From assembly GCF_016653405.1 (NCBI RefSeq), contig NZ_NHSN01000042.1:1-53663 (forward strand): a DNA stretch of 53,663 bases. Direction: 5' to 3'. Both the position numbers and the translations under genes were made by a program. Of the stretch, positions 9,299-19,151 are shown in pieces (the first letter of the stretch is position 1; every line of letters begins with the position of its first letter). The notes under the pieces were generated by a model, which saw only the letters and a program-made list of their open reading frames with translations, was not told the origin of the DNA and searched no databases. This stretch comes from Halorhodospira halophila (GTDB lineage Bacteria > Pseudomonadota > Gammaproteobacteria > Nitrococcales > Halorhodospiraceae).

Positions 9299-10534
9299 AT
9301 GAACAGACCCACTTATACTCCGCCTGAGCCTTGGACCTCGTACGATTTTCGGATCAACCAGGTCTACTGGAGTAAACGGCCTACCAGCGAGCGTGATCAG
9401 ATTCGGTTGCGTAATCTTAGGGACCTTTCAAACGCCCTTAGCCAGCACAACATCATTCACTGGCTCTACGGAAAGACCCTTCTCGGTGCTTGGAAGAATC
9501 AGCAATTACCTGATGACCACGATGACGACATCGGGATCTTCGTCGGACAGAGACCACCGCTGCTAGACCTCATAGAACGCTACCTTAAAAAAGACGGATT
9601 CCGGCTCATTCGTAACACCGAGGACATCATATCGGTTGAGAGGGAATACCGTTACATTGATATTTGTTTATTCAGAAGGAAAGGGCGCAAGCGTCTTGGC
9701 TATAAGAAGCGACATCATCCGCGTCACCACTTTGAGCAGCTTGAGCAAGTTAAAGTGGACGCGTCCCCTTTTCCCGCCCCGGGCGACAGTGGCACCCTGC
9801 TGGAAAGAACCTACAAGTCACAGTCCAAGTTAGGAGATGCTACCGGACGCGGCTTGCGAAAAGCAGCTCAGATCCGCCACCCCAAAAAGGTGAAGGACAA
9901 GACGCAATCACTCCTAGCGAATCGCGCGCCGCGACACGGCCTTGGTAGGGCAGCTCTTAGATTGAATATGCTGACCCCCTTCCAGGTTCGTTATAAGATT
10001 CTTTCCGAGTCCGATTTTCGAAACCTCCATCTTGAGCCGTCCGAATCATTCAATTGGCGTTGGCGCAAGCGCCATCTTGACCTCGTCACTGACAATGGCC
10101 GCCTCTCAATGATCGGCGATATCGTTGACCATCTTGCAGACCCCCAGGTTCAAGAAAAGATCAACACGGCTGTAGTCGAGAGCGACACAACCTCTCCTTT
10201 CGCGGATCCGGCCAACCTAGACATTGACTTTTGGTGGAGCGGGAACAATTACTTCTGGTATTGCGTTTGGTATCAGTTCCGTCACAACGTGCACCCTTAC
10301 GCCAGGGCGAATGAGTACATCCGGAATATCGGGGACCCACCCCTTTTCAGTAGCCGCTACTATGAAACTCTACCCGAGATGGGCGAACACGATATTGATA
10401 GACTCCTAAAAAATAATCCAATTGAGGTTACGAACGGGGCGATCACCGGAGGGAAGCATCGCGCGCTTGCTATGGTTGGGCGTTTGGTTTTTGGAAAATC
10501 CTATAGGCCCGTGCCGATCATAGAGCTTTCCTGA
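9299..10534 (+). CDS. LicD-like phosphotransferase with ParB-like C-terminus
   Basis: 411 residues from ATG 9299 with AAGGAA seven bases upstream. Residues ~40-130 resemble the LicD/fukutin nucleotidyltransferase fold: [14 protein letters not shown] followed by the acidic cluster [12 protein letters not shown], then YRYIDICLF. LicD proteins move phosphocholine or similar phospho-groups onto sugars. The last ~60 residues ([20 protein letters not shown], then RPVPII) look like the GxHR segment of ParB-fold proteins, a pattern shared with the preceding gene. The central ~150 residues are basic and unassigned. Base composition is intermediate between the AT-rich and GC-rich blocks. The likely role is decorating the polysaccharide with a phosphate-containing group. 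Confidence 0.6.
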   Translation: MNRPTYTPPEPWTSYDFRINQVYWSKRPTSERDQIRLRNLRDLSNALSQHNIIHWLYGKTLLGAWKNQQLPDDHDDDIGIFVGQRPPLLDLIERYLKKDGFRLIRNTEDIISVEREYRYIDICLFRRKGRKRLGYKKRHHPRHHFEQLEQVKVDASPFPAPGDSGTLLERTYKSQSKLGDATGRGLRKAAQIRHPKKVKDKTQSLLANRAPRHGLGRAALRLNMLTPFQVRYKILSESDFRNLHLEPSESFNWRWRKRHLDLVTDNGRLSMIGDIVDHLADPQVQEKINTAVVESDTTSPFADPANLDIDFWWSGNNYFWYCVWYQFRHNVHPYARANEYIRNIGDPPLFSSRYYETLPEMGEHDIDRLLKNNPIEVTNGAITGGKHRALAMVGRLVFGKSYRPVPIIELS

Positions 10535-10556
10535 CAGGCCACCGGAAGAGGCGCAC

Positions 10557-11675
10557 ATGCATAAGACAGCTCTCATCACCGGCATCACCGGCCAGGACGG
10601 CAGCTACCTCGCCGAGTTCCTGCTGTCCAAAGGCTACGAGGTCCACGGCATCAAGCGCCGGGCGTCGTCGTTCAACACCGAGCGCGTCGATCATATCTAC
10701 CAGGATCCGCACGACCCGGATCAGCGCTTCATCCTGCACTATGGGGATTTGACCGACACCTCGAACCTGACGCGGATCCTCCAGGAGGTCCAGCCGGACG
10801 AGGTCTACAACCTCGCTGCGCAGAGCCACGTGGCGGTCAGCTTCGAGGCGCCGGAGTACACGGCGGACGTCGACGCCCTGGGCACGTTGAGGCTGCTCGA
10901 GGCGATCCGCCTGCTCGGCATGGAGAAGCGGACCCGCTTCTACCAGGCCTCGACCTCGGAGCTCTACGGCCTGGTGCAGGAGACGCCGCAGAACGAGGCC
11001 ACGCCGTTCTACCCGCGCAGCCCCTACGCCGCCGCGAAGCTCTACGCCTACTGGATCGTGGTCAACTACCGCGAGGCGTACGGCCTCTACGCCTGCAACG
11101 GCATCCTCTTCAACCACGAGTCGCCGCGCCGGGGCGAAACGTTCGTCACGCGCAAGATCACCCGCGGCCTGGCCCATATCGCCCAAGGGCTCGACGAGCG
11201 CCTCTACCTAGGCAACCTGGACGCCCTGCGCGACTGGGGCCACGCGCGGGACTACGTGCGCATGCAGTGGCTGATGCTCCAACAGGAGCAGCCCGATGAC
11301 TTCGTGATCGCCACCGGGCAGCAGTGCTCAGTCCGCGAGTTCGTCCGCCTAAGCGCCCAGGAGCTTGGCATCGAACTGGCGTTCCACGGCGAGGGCGCCG
11401 AGGAGTACGCCGTTGTCACCGCCGTCCACGGCGACGACGCCCCGGAGGTGGAGGTGGGCGATGTCATCGTCGAGGTCGATCCGCGCTACTTCCGCCCCAC
11501 CGAGGTGGAGACCCTGCTCGGCGATCCCAGCAAGGCCCGCCGGGAGCTCGGCTGGGAGCCGGAGATCAGCCTCGAGGCGATGATCCGGGAGATGGTCGCC
11601 GAGGACCTCGACCAGGCCAAGCGCCACGCCCTGCTCAAGGGCCACGGCTACGACGTCCGCATCAGCCGGGAGTGA
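10557..11675 (+). CDS. gmd: GDP-mannose 4,6-dehydratase
   Basis: 372 residues, the usual length for Gmd. It converts GDP-D-mannose to GDP-4-keto-6-deoxymannose in the cytoplasm, the first step to GDP-L-fucose. The NAD(P)-binding motif [11 protein letters not shown] is at residues 8-18, the catalytic threonine region is STSELYG, and the tyrosine/lysine pair is in [30 protein letters not shown] is characteristic of the family. It is followed four bases later by fcl, then gmm and manC, the same grouping as in colanic acid clusters. GC-rich composition returns here after the AT-rich insert. Confidence 0.97.
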   Translation: MHKTALITGITGQDGSYLAEFLLSKGYEVHGIKRRASSFNTERVDHIYQDPHDPDQRFILHYGDLTDTSNLTRILQEVQPDEVYNLAAQSHVAVSFEAPEYTADVDALGTLRLLEAIRLLGMEKRTRFYQASTSELYGLVQETPQNEATPFYPRSPYAAAKLYAYWIVVNYREAYGLYACNGILFNHESPRRGETFVTRKITRGLAHIAQGLDERLYLGNLDALRDWGHARDYVRMQWLMLQQEQPDDFVIATGQQCSVREFVRLSAQELGIELAFHGEGAEEYAVVTAVHGDDAPEVEVGDVIVEVDPRYFRPTEVETLLGDPSKARRELGWEPEISLEAMIREMVAEDLDQAKRHALLKGHGYDVRISRE

Positions 11676-11679
11676 TCGG

Positions 11680-12651
11680 ATGAGCGAACGCCCGCAACGC
11701 ATCTTCGTCGCCGGCCACAAGGGGATGGTCGGCGCCGCCCTCGTCCGCCGGCTGCAGGCCCAGGACGGCTACGAGGTCACCACGCGCGATCGCACTGATC
11801 TGGATCTGCGCGACCAGGCGCAGGTTGAGGCCTTCCTGCGCGAGGCGCAGATCGACGCTGTCTACCTGGCCGCCGCCCGGGTGGGTGGCATCCATGCCAA
11901 CAACACCTACCCCGCCGACTTCATCTACGACAACTTGGCCATCGCTACCAGCGTGATCCACGCCGCGCACCAGGCCGACGTCCAGCACCTGCTCTTCCTC
12001 GGCTCGTCGTGCATCTACCCGCGCGAGGCCGAGCAGCCGATGGCCGAGGAGGCGCTGCTCACCGGGCCGCTGGAGCCGACCAACGAGCCGTACGCGGTGG
12101 CGAAGATCGCCGGGATCAAGCTTTGCGAGAGCTACAACCGCCAGCATGGGCGCGACTACCGCAGCGTCATGCCCACCAACCTCTACGGCCCCGGCGACAA
12201 CTTCCACCCCGAGAACAGCCACGTCATCCCGGCCCTGCTGCGCCGCTTCGACGAGGCAAAGGAGCGAGGCGCACCGGAGGTCACCATTTGGGGCAGTGGC
12301 TCGCCGCGCCGCGAGTTCCTGCACGTCGACGACCTCGCCGCCGCCTGTCAGCACGTCATGGAGTTACCGCGCGCCGAGTACGAGGCGCACACCGAGCCGC
12401 AGCGCAGCCACCTCAACGTCGGCACCGGCGTGGATCTCACCATCCGCGAGCTGGCCGAGACCATCCAGGCGGTGGTCGGCTACGAGGGGCGGCTGCGCTT
12501 CGACACCAGCAAGCCGGATGGAGCGCCGCGCAAGCTCCTCGACGTCTCGCGGCTCCAGAGGCTCGGCTGGCAGGCGGAGATCCCGCTGCGTGAGGGGTTG
12601 TCGCAGACCTACGACTGGTACCGCCAGCACCGTGACGAGGCGCGCGGCTGA
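11680..12651 (+). CDS. fcl: GDP-L-fucose synthase
   Basis: 323 residues, standard length. It epimerises and reduces the Gmd product to GDP-L-fucose, using NADPH. The glycine-rich motif [15 protein letters not shown] is near residue 11; the catalytic serine/cysteine segment is GSSCIYP, and the tyrosine/lysine motif is [35 protein letters not shown] is typical of the family. ATG 11680 lies four bases after the gmd stop, indicating co-translation. Confidence 0.97.
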   Translation: MSERPQRIFVAGHKGMVGAALVRRLQAQDGYEVTTRDRTDLDLRDQAQVEAFLREAQIDAVYLAAARVGGIHANNTYPADFIYDNLAIATSVIHAAHQADVQHLLFLGSSCIYPREAEQPMAEEALLTGPLEPTNEPYAVAKIAGIKLCESYNRQHGRDYRSVMPTNLYGPGDNFHPENSHVIPALLRRFDEAKERGAPEVTIWGSGSPRREFLHVDDLAAACQHVMELPRAEYEAHTEPQRSHLNVGTGVDLTIRELAETIQAVVGYEGRLRFDTSKPDGAPRKLLDVSRLQRLGWQAEIPLREGLSQTYDWYRQHRDEARG

Positions 12652-12654
12652 GCG

Positions 12655-13107
12655 ATGTGGCTACCAGCTGAGACCTTCCGGCAGGTCATCGCTGCGACGC
12701 CGCTGATCTCCATCGACCTGCTGATCCACGACGGCGCGGATCGTTACCTGCTTGGAGAACGCACCAACCCGCCGGCACAGGGGTGGTGGTTCGTGCCCGG
12801 CGGGCGGGTACGGAAGGGCGAATCGCTGGACGAGGCGTTCCGTCGTGTGACGCAGAGCGAGCTCGGCCTGTCGCTCGAGCGCGCGGACGCGGAGTTCGTC
12901 GGCGTCTACGAGCACTTCTACGACGAGTCAGCCGTCGACCCGCAGACCTCAACCCATTATGTAGTCCTCGCCCACCGCTGCCAGCTCGCCGGGCTTGAGC
13001 CAACAGCGCTCCCCCGCGATCAGCACCAGTCGCTGGCCTGGTGGCCCCGCGAGCGTGTGCGCTCGGCAGCGGACGTACACCCCTACACCCAAGCCTATTT
13101 CCTGTGA
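12655..13107 (+). CDS. gmm: GDP-mannose mannosyl hydrolase (Nudix)
   Basis: 150 residues. Gmm enzymes hydrolyse GDP-mannose or GDP-fucose to GDP and the sugar, probably balancing the nucleotide-sugar pools. The modified Nudix box is visible at about residues 48-73 (GGRVRKGESLDEAFRRVTQS, then ELGL), with the altered spacing known for this subfamily. WWFVPGGR and the C-terminal block HQSLAWW also fit. It starts three bases after the fcl stop and lies between fcl and manC, as in colanic acid operons. Confidence 0.92.
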   Translation: MWLPAETFRQVIAATPLISIDLLIHDGADRYLLGERTNPPAQGWWFVPGGRVRKGESLDEAFRRVTQSELGLSLERADAEFVGVYEHFYDESAVDPQTSTHYVVLAHRCQLAGLEPTALPRDQHQSLAWWPRERVRSAADVHPYTQAYFL

Positions 13108-13112
13108 GCACC

Positions 13113-14561
13113 ATGCCGTCTTCGGATTCCCTGACCCTCCAGCCGGTCATCATGGCCGGCGGCTCCGGCACACGCCTGTGGCCGGCCTCCCGAGAGCTTT
13201 ATCCCAAGCAGTTCCTGCCGCTGCTCGGCGAGGAAAGCATGCTGCAGCAGACGGTGAGACGCCTGGAGGGACTGCGGCACGCCACGCCGTTGTTCGTCTG
13301 CAACGAGGAGCACCGTTTTCTTGCCGCGGAGCAACTGCGCCAGTGCGGGCTTGAGAGTGCCCCGCTGCTTCTCGAGCCCGAGGGACGCAACACGGCCCCG
13401 GCCATCGCCCTCGCCGCGCTGCACGCCACCCGCAACGGCGACGATCCGTTACTTTTCGTCCTTCCCGCCGACCACGCCATGGAGGACACAGCCGCCTTTC
13501 ATCGAGCTGTAGACGACGCAGCCGCGCTAGCTGCCGAGGGGCACCTCGTCACCTTCGGCGTAGTGCCGACGAGCGCGGAGACGGGGTACGGCTACATCAA
13601 GCAAGGCGCACCACTGCCGGCAGGCGGGTACGCGGTCCGGCGCTTTGTAGAAAAGCCGGACGCGGCCACCGCTCAGCATTACGTGGACGACGGCGGTTAT
13701 CTCTGGAACAGCGGGATGTTCCTGTTCCGCGCCTCAACCTACCTTGCCGAACTTGACCGCTTCGAGCCTGACGTACTAAACGCTTGCCGTCAGGCCCTGC
13801 CACAGACATCGACGGACGCCGCGACGGATACTCTCTACCCCTTCCTGCGCATCGACGCCGACGCGTTCTGTCAAAGCCCGGGCATCTCCGTCGATTACGC
13901 CCTCATGGAGCGCACCGAACACGCCGCGGTGGTACCCCTGGACGCCGGTTGGAGCGACGTCGGCTCCTGGTCTGCGCTCTGGGCGATCAGCGAGCAAGAC
14001 CACGAAGGCAATGTCGCCAGGGGCGATATCCTTACCGAAGGCGTTCAGAACAGCTTCATGGAAGCTGAGGACACCCTGCTCACCTGCCTAGGAGTAGAGA
14101 ATCTGGTGATCGTAGCCACCAAAGATGCCGTACTCGTAGCCGATCGCCACCGGGTGCAGGATGTTCGCAACCTTGTACACGAGCTTAAACGCCAGGGCCG
14201 CACCGAGCACATCAACCACCGCGTCGTGTACCGACCCTGGGGCTGTTACGAGTCCATCGACACTGGCCACCGCTACCAGGTCAAGCGCATCACCGTGAAC
14301 CCCGGGGCGCGGCTATCAAAGCAACTGCACCACCATCGGGCTGAGCATTGGGTTGTAGTTAAAGGTACGGCGCAGGTTGAGAAAGGCGAGCGCGAGTACT
14401 TGGTAACCGAGAATGAGTCGACTTTCATCCCCGTTGGGCAGGTTCATAGCCTTGAGAACCCTGGCAGCATCCCTCTTGAGCTTATTGAGGTCCAGTCAGG
14501 AAGTTATCTCGGGGAAGATGATATCCTGCGGATCTCCGACCTATATGGGCGTAAAGAATGA
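13113..14561 (+). CDS. manC: Mannose-1-phosphate guanylyltransferase / mannose-6-phosphate isomerase
   Basis: 482 residues from ATG 13113. An in-frame GTG at 13104, overlapping the gmm stop, is a possible alternative. The N-terminal guanylyltransferase domain has the signature GGSGTRLWPASRELYPKQF and the substrate loop FVEKPD. The C-terminal cupin isomerase domain has PWGCYESID, PGARLSKQLHHHRAEHW and FIPVGQVHSLENPG. It supplies GDP-mannose for Gmd. No phosphomannomutase (manB) is present in the window, so mannose-1-phosphate must come from elsewhere. Its stop overlaps the next start (ATGA). Confidence 0.96.
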   Translation: MPSSDSLTLQPVIMAGGSGTRLWPASRELYPKQFLPLLGEESMLQQTVRRLEGLRHATPLFVCNEEHRFLAAEQLRQCGLESAPLLLEPEGRNTAPAIALAALHATRNGDDPLLFVLPADHAMEDTAAFHRAVDDAAALAAEGHLVTFGVVPTSAETGYGYIKQGAPLPAGGYAVRRFVEKPDAATAQHYVDDGGYLWNSGMFLFRASTYLAELDRFEPDVLNACRQALPQTSTDAATDTLYPFLRIDADAFCQSPGISVDYALMERTEHAAVVPLDAGWSDVGSWSALWAISEQDHEGNVARGDILTEGVQNSFMEAEDTLLTCLGVENLVIVATKDAVLVADRHRVQDVRNLVHELKRQGRTEHINHRVVYRPWGCYESIDTGHRYQVKRITVNPGARLSKQLHHHRAEHWVVVKGTAQVEKGEREYLVTENESTFIPVGQVHSLENPGSIPLELIEVQSGSYLGEDDILRISDLYGRKE

Positions 14562-15358
14562 CTCAACCAGCGCTATCAATCATCACGATTTGCTTCGAAA
14601 ACCCCAAAGAACTTAAAGAAACACTAGAAAGCATCTATCCAAAGTATCAGCCAGGCGACATAGAGCAAATCGTCATCGATGGGTCAAGGGACAACAGCTG
14701 TCAAAAAATGATAGCACCCCACCGGTGGATCGACATTGTTGTGCACGAAGAGGATGAAGGTCGATATGATGCTATGAACAAGGGCATCACCCATTCCAGC
14801 GGGAGGTATCTTTTGTTTTTAAATAGCGGAGATTTTATCCACCCCCGATGCGACCTAAAAAAAATAATTGATCGGCTTTACAAGGCACCACCGGAACACT
14901 TATTTTACGGCGACTCCTTAAAGAGAGTAGGCGACACAGATTTCCTATACACCGTCCCACGCGAAAAACAAAAAATAGACATTCGAAAAGGGTGCGCACC
15001 CTCACATCAGGCTGTTTTTTTTCCGTCTGATTACTGCAAAACAAACCGCTACGACACATCCTTACCAATCTCAGCCGACACGAAGTTAATGACTCGTGCC
15101 TTTCAAGACCTTGGATCAGAGCATCTAAACGAAAAGATCGCAATTTTTTCTATTGGTGGCGCGTCTAATACGTGGCACTCCCTCGCCGAGGTCATCGACC
15201 ACTGGCAACAGCGCAGGGCGGCACGCGGCTATTCTGCACTCCGCTACAGCCCCAAACTAGCGAAGAGTCTAATAAAATACTCACTAATGCGCACTTTAGG
15301 GCCAAATCAATATTACAAACTTAGCCTCCCTGTTCGTTTATCATTGTTCAGAAAATAA
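14558..15358 (+). CDS. Glycosyltransferase family 2
   Basis: 266 residues with a 4-base ATGA overlap with manC. This is a GT-A fold enzyme: the N-terminal strand is LSIITICFENPKELKETLES, followed by EQIVIDGSRDNS, the nucleotide-sugar region EEDEGRYDAMNKGI and the acidic motif LFLNSGDFIHP. This is the WcaE-like branch of GT2, which adds a sugar to the lipid-linked repeat unit on the cytoplasmic face. Base composition falls sharply within a few dozen bases of the start, although the gene overlaps a GC-rich partner, so the recombination joint lies close to the manC/GT boundary. Confidence 0.88.
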   Translation: MTQPALSIITICFENPKELKETLESIYPKYQPGDIEQIVIDGSRDNSCQKMIAPHRWIDIVVHEEDEGRYDAMNKGITHSSGRYLLFLNSGDFIHPRCDLKKIIDRLYKAPPEHLFYGDSLKRVGDTDFLYTVPREKQKIDIRKGCAPSHQAVFFPSDYCKTNRYDTSLPISADTKLMTRAFQDLGSEHLNEKIAIFSIGGASNTWHSLAEVIDHWQQRRAARGYSALRYSPKLAKSLIKYSLMRTLGPNQYYKLSLPVRLSLFRK

Positions 15359-15616
15359 CACCACAATCATAAATTATGGACCATTTCTTGCCGAGCGCCC
15401 CTACCAGAATGGCTAGTCTCCCCGTATTTCAGAAAGGCGCTCCATTACCCCGCCGTAATTATGACTACGCCTAGCTCAACTTCATAATTATCCAGAGGCT
15501 TCGGCGCTACGCCAACCTATTTACCCGCCTGTGCTGAATAATCCGAGATTACGCGGTATGCACCATGAGACTAAGTAAACCGATCATTCTGTATTCATTT
15601 TTTAGACGCAATCAAA
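15359..15616. other. AT-rich intergenic gap inside the operon
   Basis: 258 bases with no convincing gene. A 22-codon frame starting at ATG 15565 runs into the next gene in another frame and is probably meaningless. No clear promoter, hairpin or repeat was recognised. The gap is unusual in an otherwise tightly packed operon and may be a recombination scar. Confidence 0.4.
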
Positions 15617-16879
15617 ATGAGCAATCGTTTTAGCATAATTGTTTTGGCCATAATCTTTTTACCTGCATTAGGAGTCATTCCGTATGGGGGTATGCGCCTG
15701 GTTGATGCAATGATCCTTTTTTCTAGTCTTCTTTTTTTTGGCGTCACCGCCACCACGGCTAGGCTCCACCTCAAAAGCAGAGATCTTGCTGTAACTTTCT
15801 TTTTGATTGCAGCTATAGCCATTTTTTCCTTCTTCCCTCTAGTCGATCCTTCAACACAGTCCATTGCAGCATTATACTTTCTGCGCGGCGCCCTTATTGT
15901 GCTAGTAATGTGCGCTCTTTATCATTTCACGCACAACACAATTCTAATGAAAGGCTGGGCCACGCTAACTTCTCTTTTTATCTTTTTTGCTATCATCGAC
16001 TATTTGCATCATGCCTACTTAGGATCGTCTCCGTTCGGGCTCTCTGGTATTTATGGGCGCTCTGAGGGAACAATACTGCGTCTTGACGGATTCATGAACC
16101 CAAACTATCTTTCGCATTGGGTGGCAATAACGAGCATCGCGATACTAGCATTTATAACAGATAACACGCCACCCAGAAAAGACAGGTTATTACTTTGGAC
16201 AACTTTTTTCATTATCAGCTTAGGGGCCATCCTTACAAACAGCCGCACCGCGCAATTTGCCTTAGTCGTTTCGATTCTGTTCTTGATCTTGCACCATTCA
16301 CTACAGTCAAAAATAACAAAAAACATATCAACTGTCGCCTTCTTTGCCGCACCTGTTTTTATCGGGCTTGCACTAAGTCCAACCTTATATTTCATTGCGA
16401 TAAGCGATTCCATCCCATACCTAGCCGCCGACCGTTTCTTTCGAAGCAGTGAGTCACTGTCTTTTTTTCTTAACCTTCCCCTAAGTGACATGTTATTTGG
16501 GGTTGGAGGTAACATTTACCTTCAAATGGACGACGGAATGTCTATTCATAACGGTTACTATCAGCTTTTAGTGGATCACGGCATTATTGGTTTATCACTT
16601 TTTCTGCTGTGCGTCTACTATATTATCTACAGATCCATTACAAGGCATGGACGCTTAAGACCCGAGGTTTTCGCACTGTTTAGCTCTCTTATGTATGCAG
16701 CTGCGAATGACACCTTTATAACCGCCCATTTTTGGCTTATATTTGGGCTCCTTGTGGCTACGACTGTAACAACAAGCAAAGACGAACGCCAACATCAAAA
16801 AAGCAAACCTATCACAACTGTTTCCCCTCCTACAAAGTCGGGATCATCTAATACTCCGTTGATACGCACGATGATCTGA
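15617..16879 (+). CDS. O-antigen polymerase-like (Wzy/WaaL type) membrane protein
   Basis: 420 residues dominated by about ten to twelve hydrophobic membrane segments, with a larger loop before residue 330 and a hydrophilic tail from about 385. Arginine-containing loop text such as LTNSRTAQFALVVS and the segment MLFGVGGN, then HNGYYQLLVDHGIIG, is characteristic of the Wzy_C/O-antigen ligase superfamily. These use a lipid-linked glycan on the periplasmic side. Polymerase is favoured over ligase because it sits inside the biosynthesis operon, but sequence alone cannot separate them. The DNA is AT-rich. Confidence 0.75.
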   Translation: MSNRFSIIVLAIIFLPALGVIPYGGMRLVDAMILFSSLLFFGVTATTARLHLKSRDLAVTFFLIAAIAIFSFFPLVDPSTQSIAALYFLRGALIVLVMCALYHFTHNTILMKGWATLTSLFIFFAIIDYLHHAYLGSSPFGLSGIYGRSEGTILRLDGFMNPNYLSHWVAITSIAILAFITDNTPPRKDRLLLWTTFFIISLGAILTNSRTAQFALVVSILFLILHHSLQSKITKNISTVAFFAAPVFIGLALSPTLYFIAISDSIPYLAADRFFRSSESLSFFLNLPLSDMLFGVGGNIYLQMDDGMSIHNGYYQLLVDHGIIGLSLFLLCVYYIIYRSITRHGRLRPEVFALFSSLMYAAANDTFITAHFWLIFGLLVATTVTTSKDERQHQKSKPITTVSPPTKSGSSNTPLIRTMI

Positions 16880-17049
16880 CAGACTTGCAGGGTGCTGAGA
16901 AGCTCAGTTCTCGAGACCGCTGGAGGCCCTGATCTTGCCCAGTATTACCGAGATCGACGGCGATGGTGTAGTATTCTATACGGGTTCTAAAGGAAAACAT
17001 CCCATCACATGAAAACGTTCCAACACTCTTTACCAAAAAGGATCATCAA
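16880..17049. other. Intergenic gap, no feature recognised
   Basis: 170 bases between the polymerase and the methyltransferase, of higher GC content in its first ~90 bases than the genes around it. I see no reliable promoter or terminator. The composition step suggests another recombination joint. Confidence 0.35.
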
Positions 17050-17874
17050 ATGCGAGCATTCCTTCGCCGCGCGTTTGCACTGGCCGAATATCTTTTTCCT
17101 CAACAGCCCTTTCTTTATCAAACCAAAACTCGCGGCCTTAAACTTTTGGTATGGCTAAACGAACATCCGGGCAGAAAAATCCTTCTAACCGGCCGTTATC
17201 AAAAGCCTGAGCTGTCTTGGATGTATCAAAACGTTGATCCTGGAGATTACTGCATCGACTGCGGAGCAAACATAGGCTACTTCACGATACACTTAACGTC
17301 TTTAGTCGGACGGGATGGCCTAGTATCCGCTTTTGAGCCCTCTACCCCAAACTGCGCGGTCATCCGTCTCAACGCCTACATCAATGGTCTTGATTCTCTT
17401 GAGCTTTACAACACCTGCCTCACAGACCCGAGGCGTGCCAACCAGCCCTTCACTGAGGCCGAAAAAAACCTACCATCCAATCTGCAGTACTATACTTTAG
17501 GCACAAATACACCCGAGGCCTCAATGAGCACCAACACAAAAATCTCGAAGACATTGGATCAATTTGCTGCCCCTCCGGACAAAACTTTCAAACTTCTCAA
17601 ACTTGACACAGAAGGGTCTGAATTAAGAATACTAAAAGGAGCTGAATCAACATTACGCGCACCCAATTCGCCACTTTACATCTTATGCGAGATCGATTCC
17701 GACCACCTCTCCCGATTTGGAGACAACACTCAGAGTTTAGCCGACTTCCTTGCGGAAAGTGGCTACGAACCTCTTAGATGCTTCACGTCTTCTTTGCCAC
17801 CGCGAGAAGCATTAAACAAAAAGTTATCTGGAAATTACCTCTTCGCAAAAAGAGACATCGGGCACGCGAGATGA
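17050..17874 (+). CDS. FkbM-family methyltransferase
   Basis: 274 residues. The SAM-binding motif is YCIDCGANIGYFTIHL (about residues 73-88). The FkbM signature follows at LLKLDTEGSELRILKGAE. Such enzymes in polysaccharide loci O-methylate sugar residues, often at chain ends. The stop overlaps the start of the next glycosyltransferase gene by four bases. AT-rich composition matches the neighbouring polymerase and glycosyltransferase, so these were probably acquired together. Confidence 0.85.
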   Translation: MRAFLRRAFALAEYLFPQQPFLYQTKTRGLKLLVWLNEHPGRKILLTGRYQKPELSWMYQNVDPGDYCIDCGANIGYFTIHLTSLVGRDGLVSAFEPSTPNCAVIRLNAYINGLDSLELYNTCLTDPRRANQPFTEAEKNLPSNLQYYTLGTNTPEASMSTNTKISKTLDQFAAPPDKTFKLLKLDTEGSELRILKGAESTLRAPNSPLYILCEIDSDHLSRFGDNTQSLADFLAESGYEPLRCFTSSLPPREALNKKLSGNYLFAKRDIGHAR

Positions 17875-19013
17875 CCATCTCTGCGATCTTCAACGCAACG
17901 ACAAACACCACAGGTGGCGCAGTTCAGAATGCTGCACATTTTGTTTATTATGCACAACGTGATACAAGCATCAAGTGGACATTCTTCCTTAGCAACGAAG
18001 TCTCCGAGACAGCACAAGCACTGGGCGCGAGCAAAGACCAAACCCACGTCTTCTCGTCTCCAGCTAGGTCGAGAAAAGAAAGAACACTTATCGAAAAACA
18101 AATCAACGCTAAGGATCCAGATCTAGTGTACACAATGGCTGGCCCCGCTTATGTCCGCACTTGCCGCACCCACGTTCTAGGTATAAGTGATCCTTACATA
18201 ACCCATGCCGGTCTTGAACCTTATCTTGCGCATCCACCATCGGCTATAGCTAAGAGATTCGTCGCGACCGTTTATAAAACATGGTGGTGCAGCTCTCATA
18301 GTTTCTACATATTTCAGACTGAACACGCAAGAGAGTGCTTCTGCAAGCGCTTTAAAATACCTCAACACAGGACGTCTGTCGTTCCGAATGCAGTTGGCCG
18401 CCCATTTTACACCTTAAAAAACGATACGAACCGACCAAACCACAGTCAAAACCAAGAACATATCATTCTTACGCCAGCTGCGCCTTATCCGACGAAAAAC
18501 CTTGAGATCATCCCAAGAGTCGCTGACGTCTTGCGAAGCGACGTCGGGCCAAAATTTTTGTTTTATCTAACCCTGCCCAAAGACTGCCTCACTTTACACA
18601 GGATTCGAAACGAAGCTCATTCTCTTGGTGTTGGAGATTTCATACAAAACATCGGGACGACACCATACATTGATTTAATGAAACTTTATCAAAAGGCGTC
18701 TGTAGTTTTTCTTCCAAGTATTCTTGAGACCTTTTCGACAGTTTATGCTGAAGCGATGCACTTAGGCATACCGCTTGTTATCCCGAGGAGATCATTTAAT
18801 ACCTCAGTTTGTGGCGAAGCTGCCTTCTATTATGAAAAAAAGCCAGCCGAGGCTGCAAACGCGATTAGTCACGCGGTAAACGACAAAGACACAGCAGCAA
18901 AAAAGATTAAAGCCGGCAAAAAAATAGCTGCCCAAAATTTTGGGACACAGGAGCAACGCTACAATAAAATCGCAAATATAATCAAGTGCCTAGCTAAAGA
19001 AGGCACTGTTTAG
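17871..19013 (+). CDS. Glycosyltransferase family 4-like
   Basis: 380 residues from ATG 17871. This start gives an ATGA overlap with the methyltransferase and a typical N-terminal strand (ISAIFNATTNTTGGAVQNAA) with the glycine-rich acceptor loop. The donor-binding half shows ILTPAAPYPTKNLEIIPRV, then VVFLPSILETFSTVYAEAM, the retaining-GT E-x7-E motif, and GIPLVIPRRSF. It probably adds a sugar to the repeat unit from a nucleotide-sugar donor. It closes the AT-rich block. Confidence 0.85.
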   Translation: MTISAIFNATTNTTGGAVQNAAHFVYYAQRDTSIKWTFFLSNEVSETAQALGASKDQTHVFSSPARSRKERTLIEKQINAKDPDLVYTMAGPAYVRTCRTHVLGISDPYITHAGLEPYLAHPPSAIAKRFVATVYKTWWCSSHSFYIFQTEHARECFCKRFKIPQHRTSVVPNAVGRPFYTLKNDTNRPNHSQNQEHIILTPAAPYPTKNLEIIPRVADVLRSDVGPKFLFYLTLPKDCLTLHRIRNEAHSLGVGDFIQNIGTTPYIDLMKLYQKASVVFLPSILETFSTVYAEAMHLGIPLVIPRRSFNTSVCGEAAFYYEKKPAEAANAISHAVNDKDTAAKKIKAGKKIAAQNFGTQEQRYNKIANIIKCLAKEGTV

Positions 19014-19151
19014 AGGTGTCGTCGATACCAACGATCACCGTCAAAATGTAAATTGCATCTAAGACCGCGACAAAATAACAACATGTGCATGCATTAATGT
19101 GTCGACGGATTATTACGAAGCGACCACTTCGGAGCCAAGGAACAACTGCTT

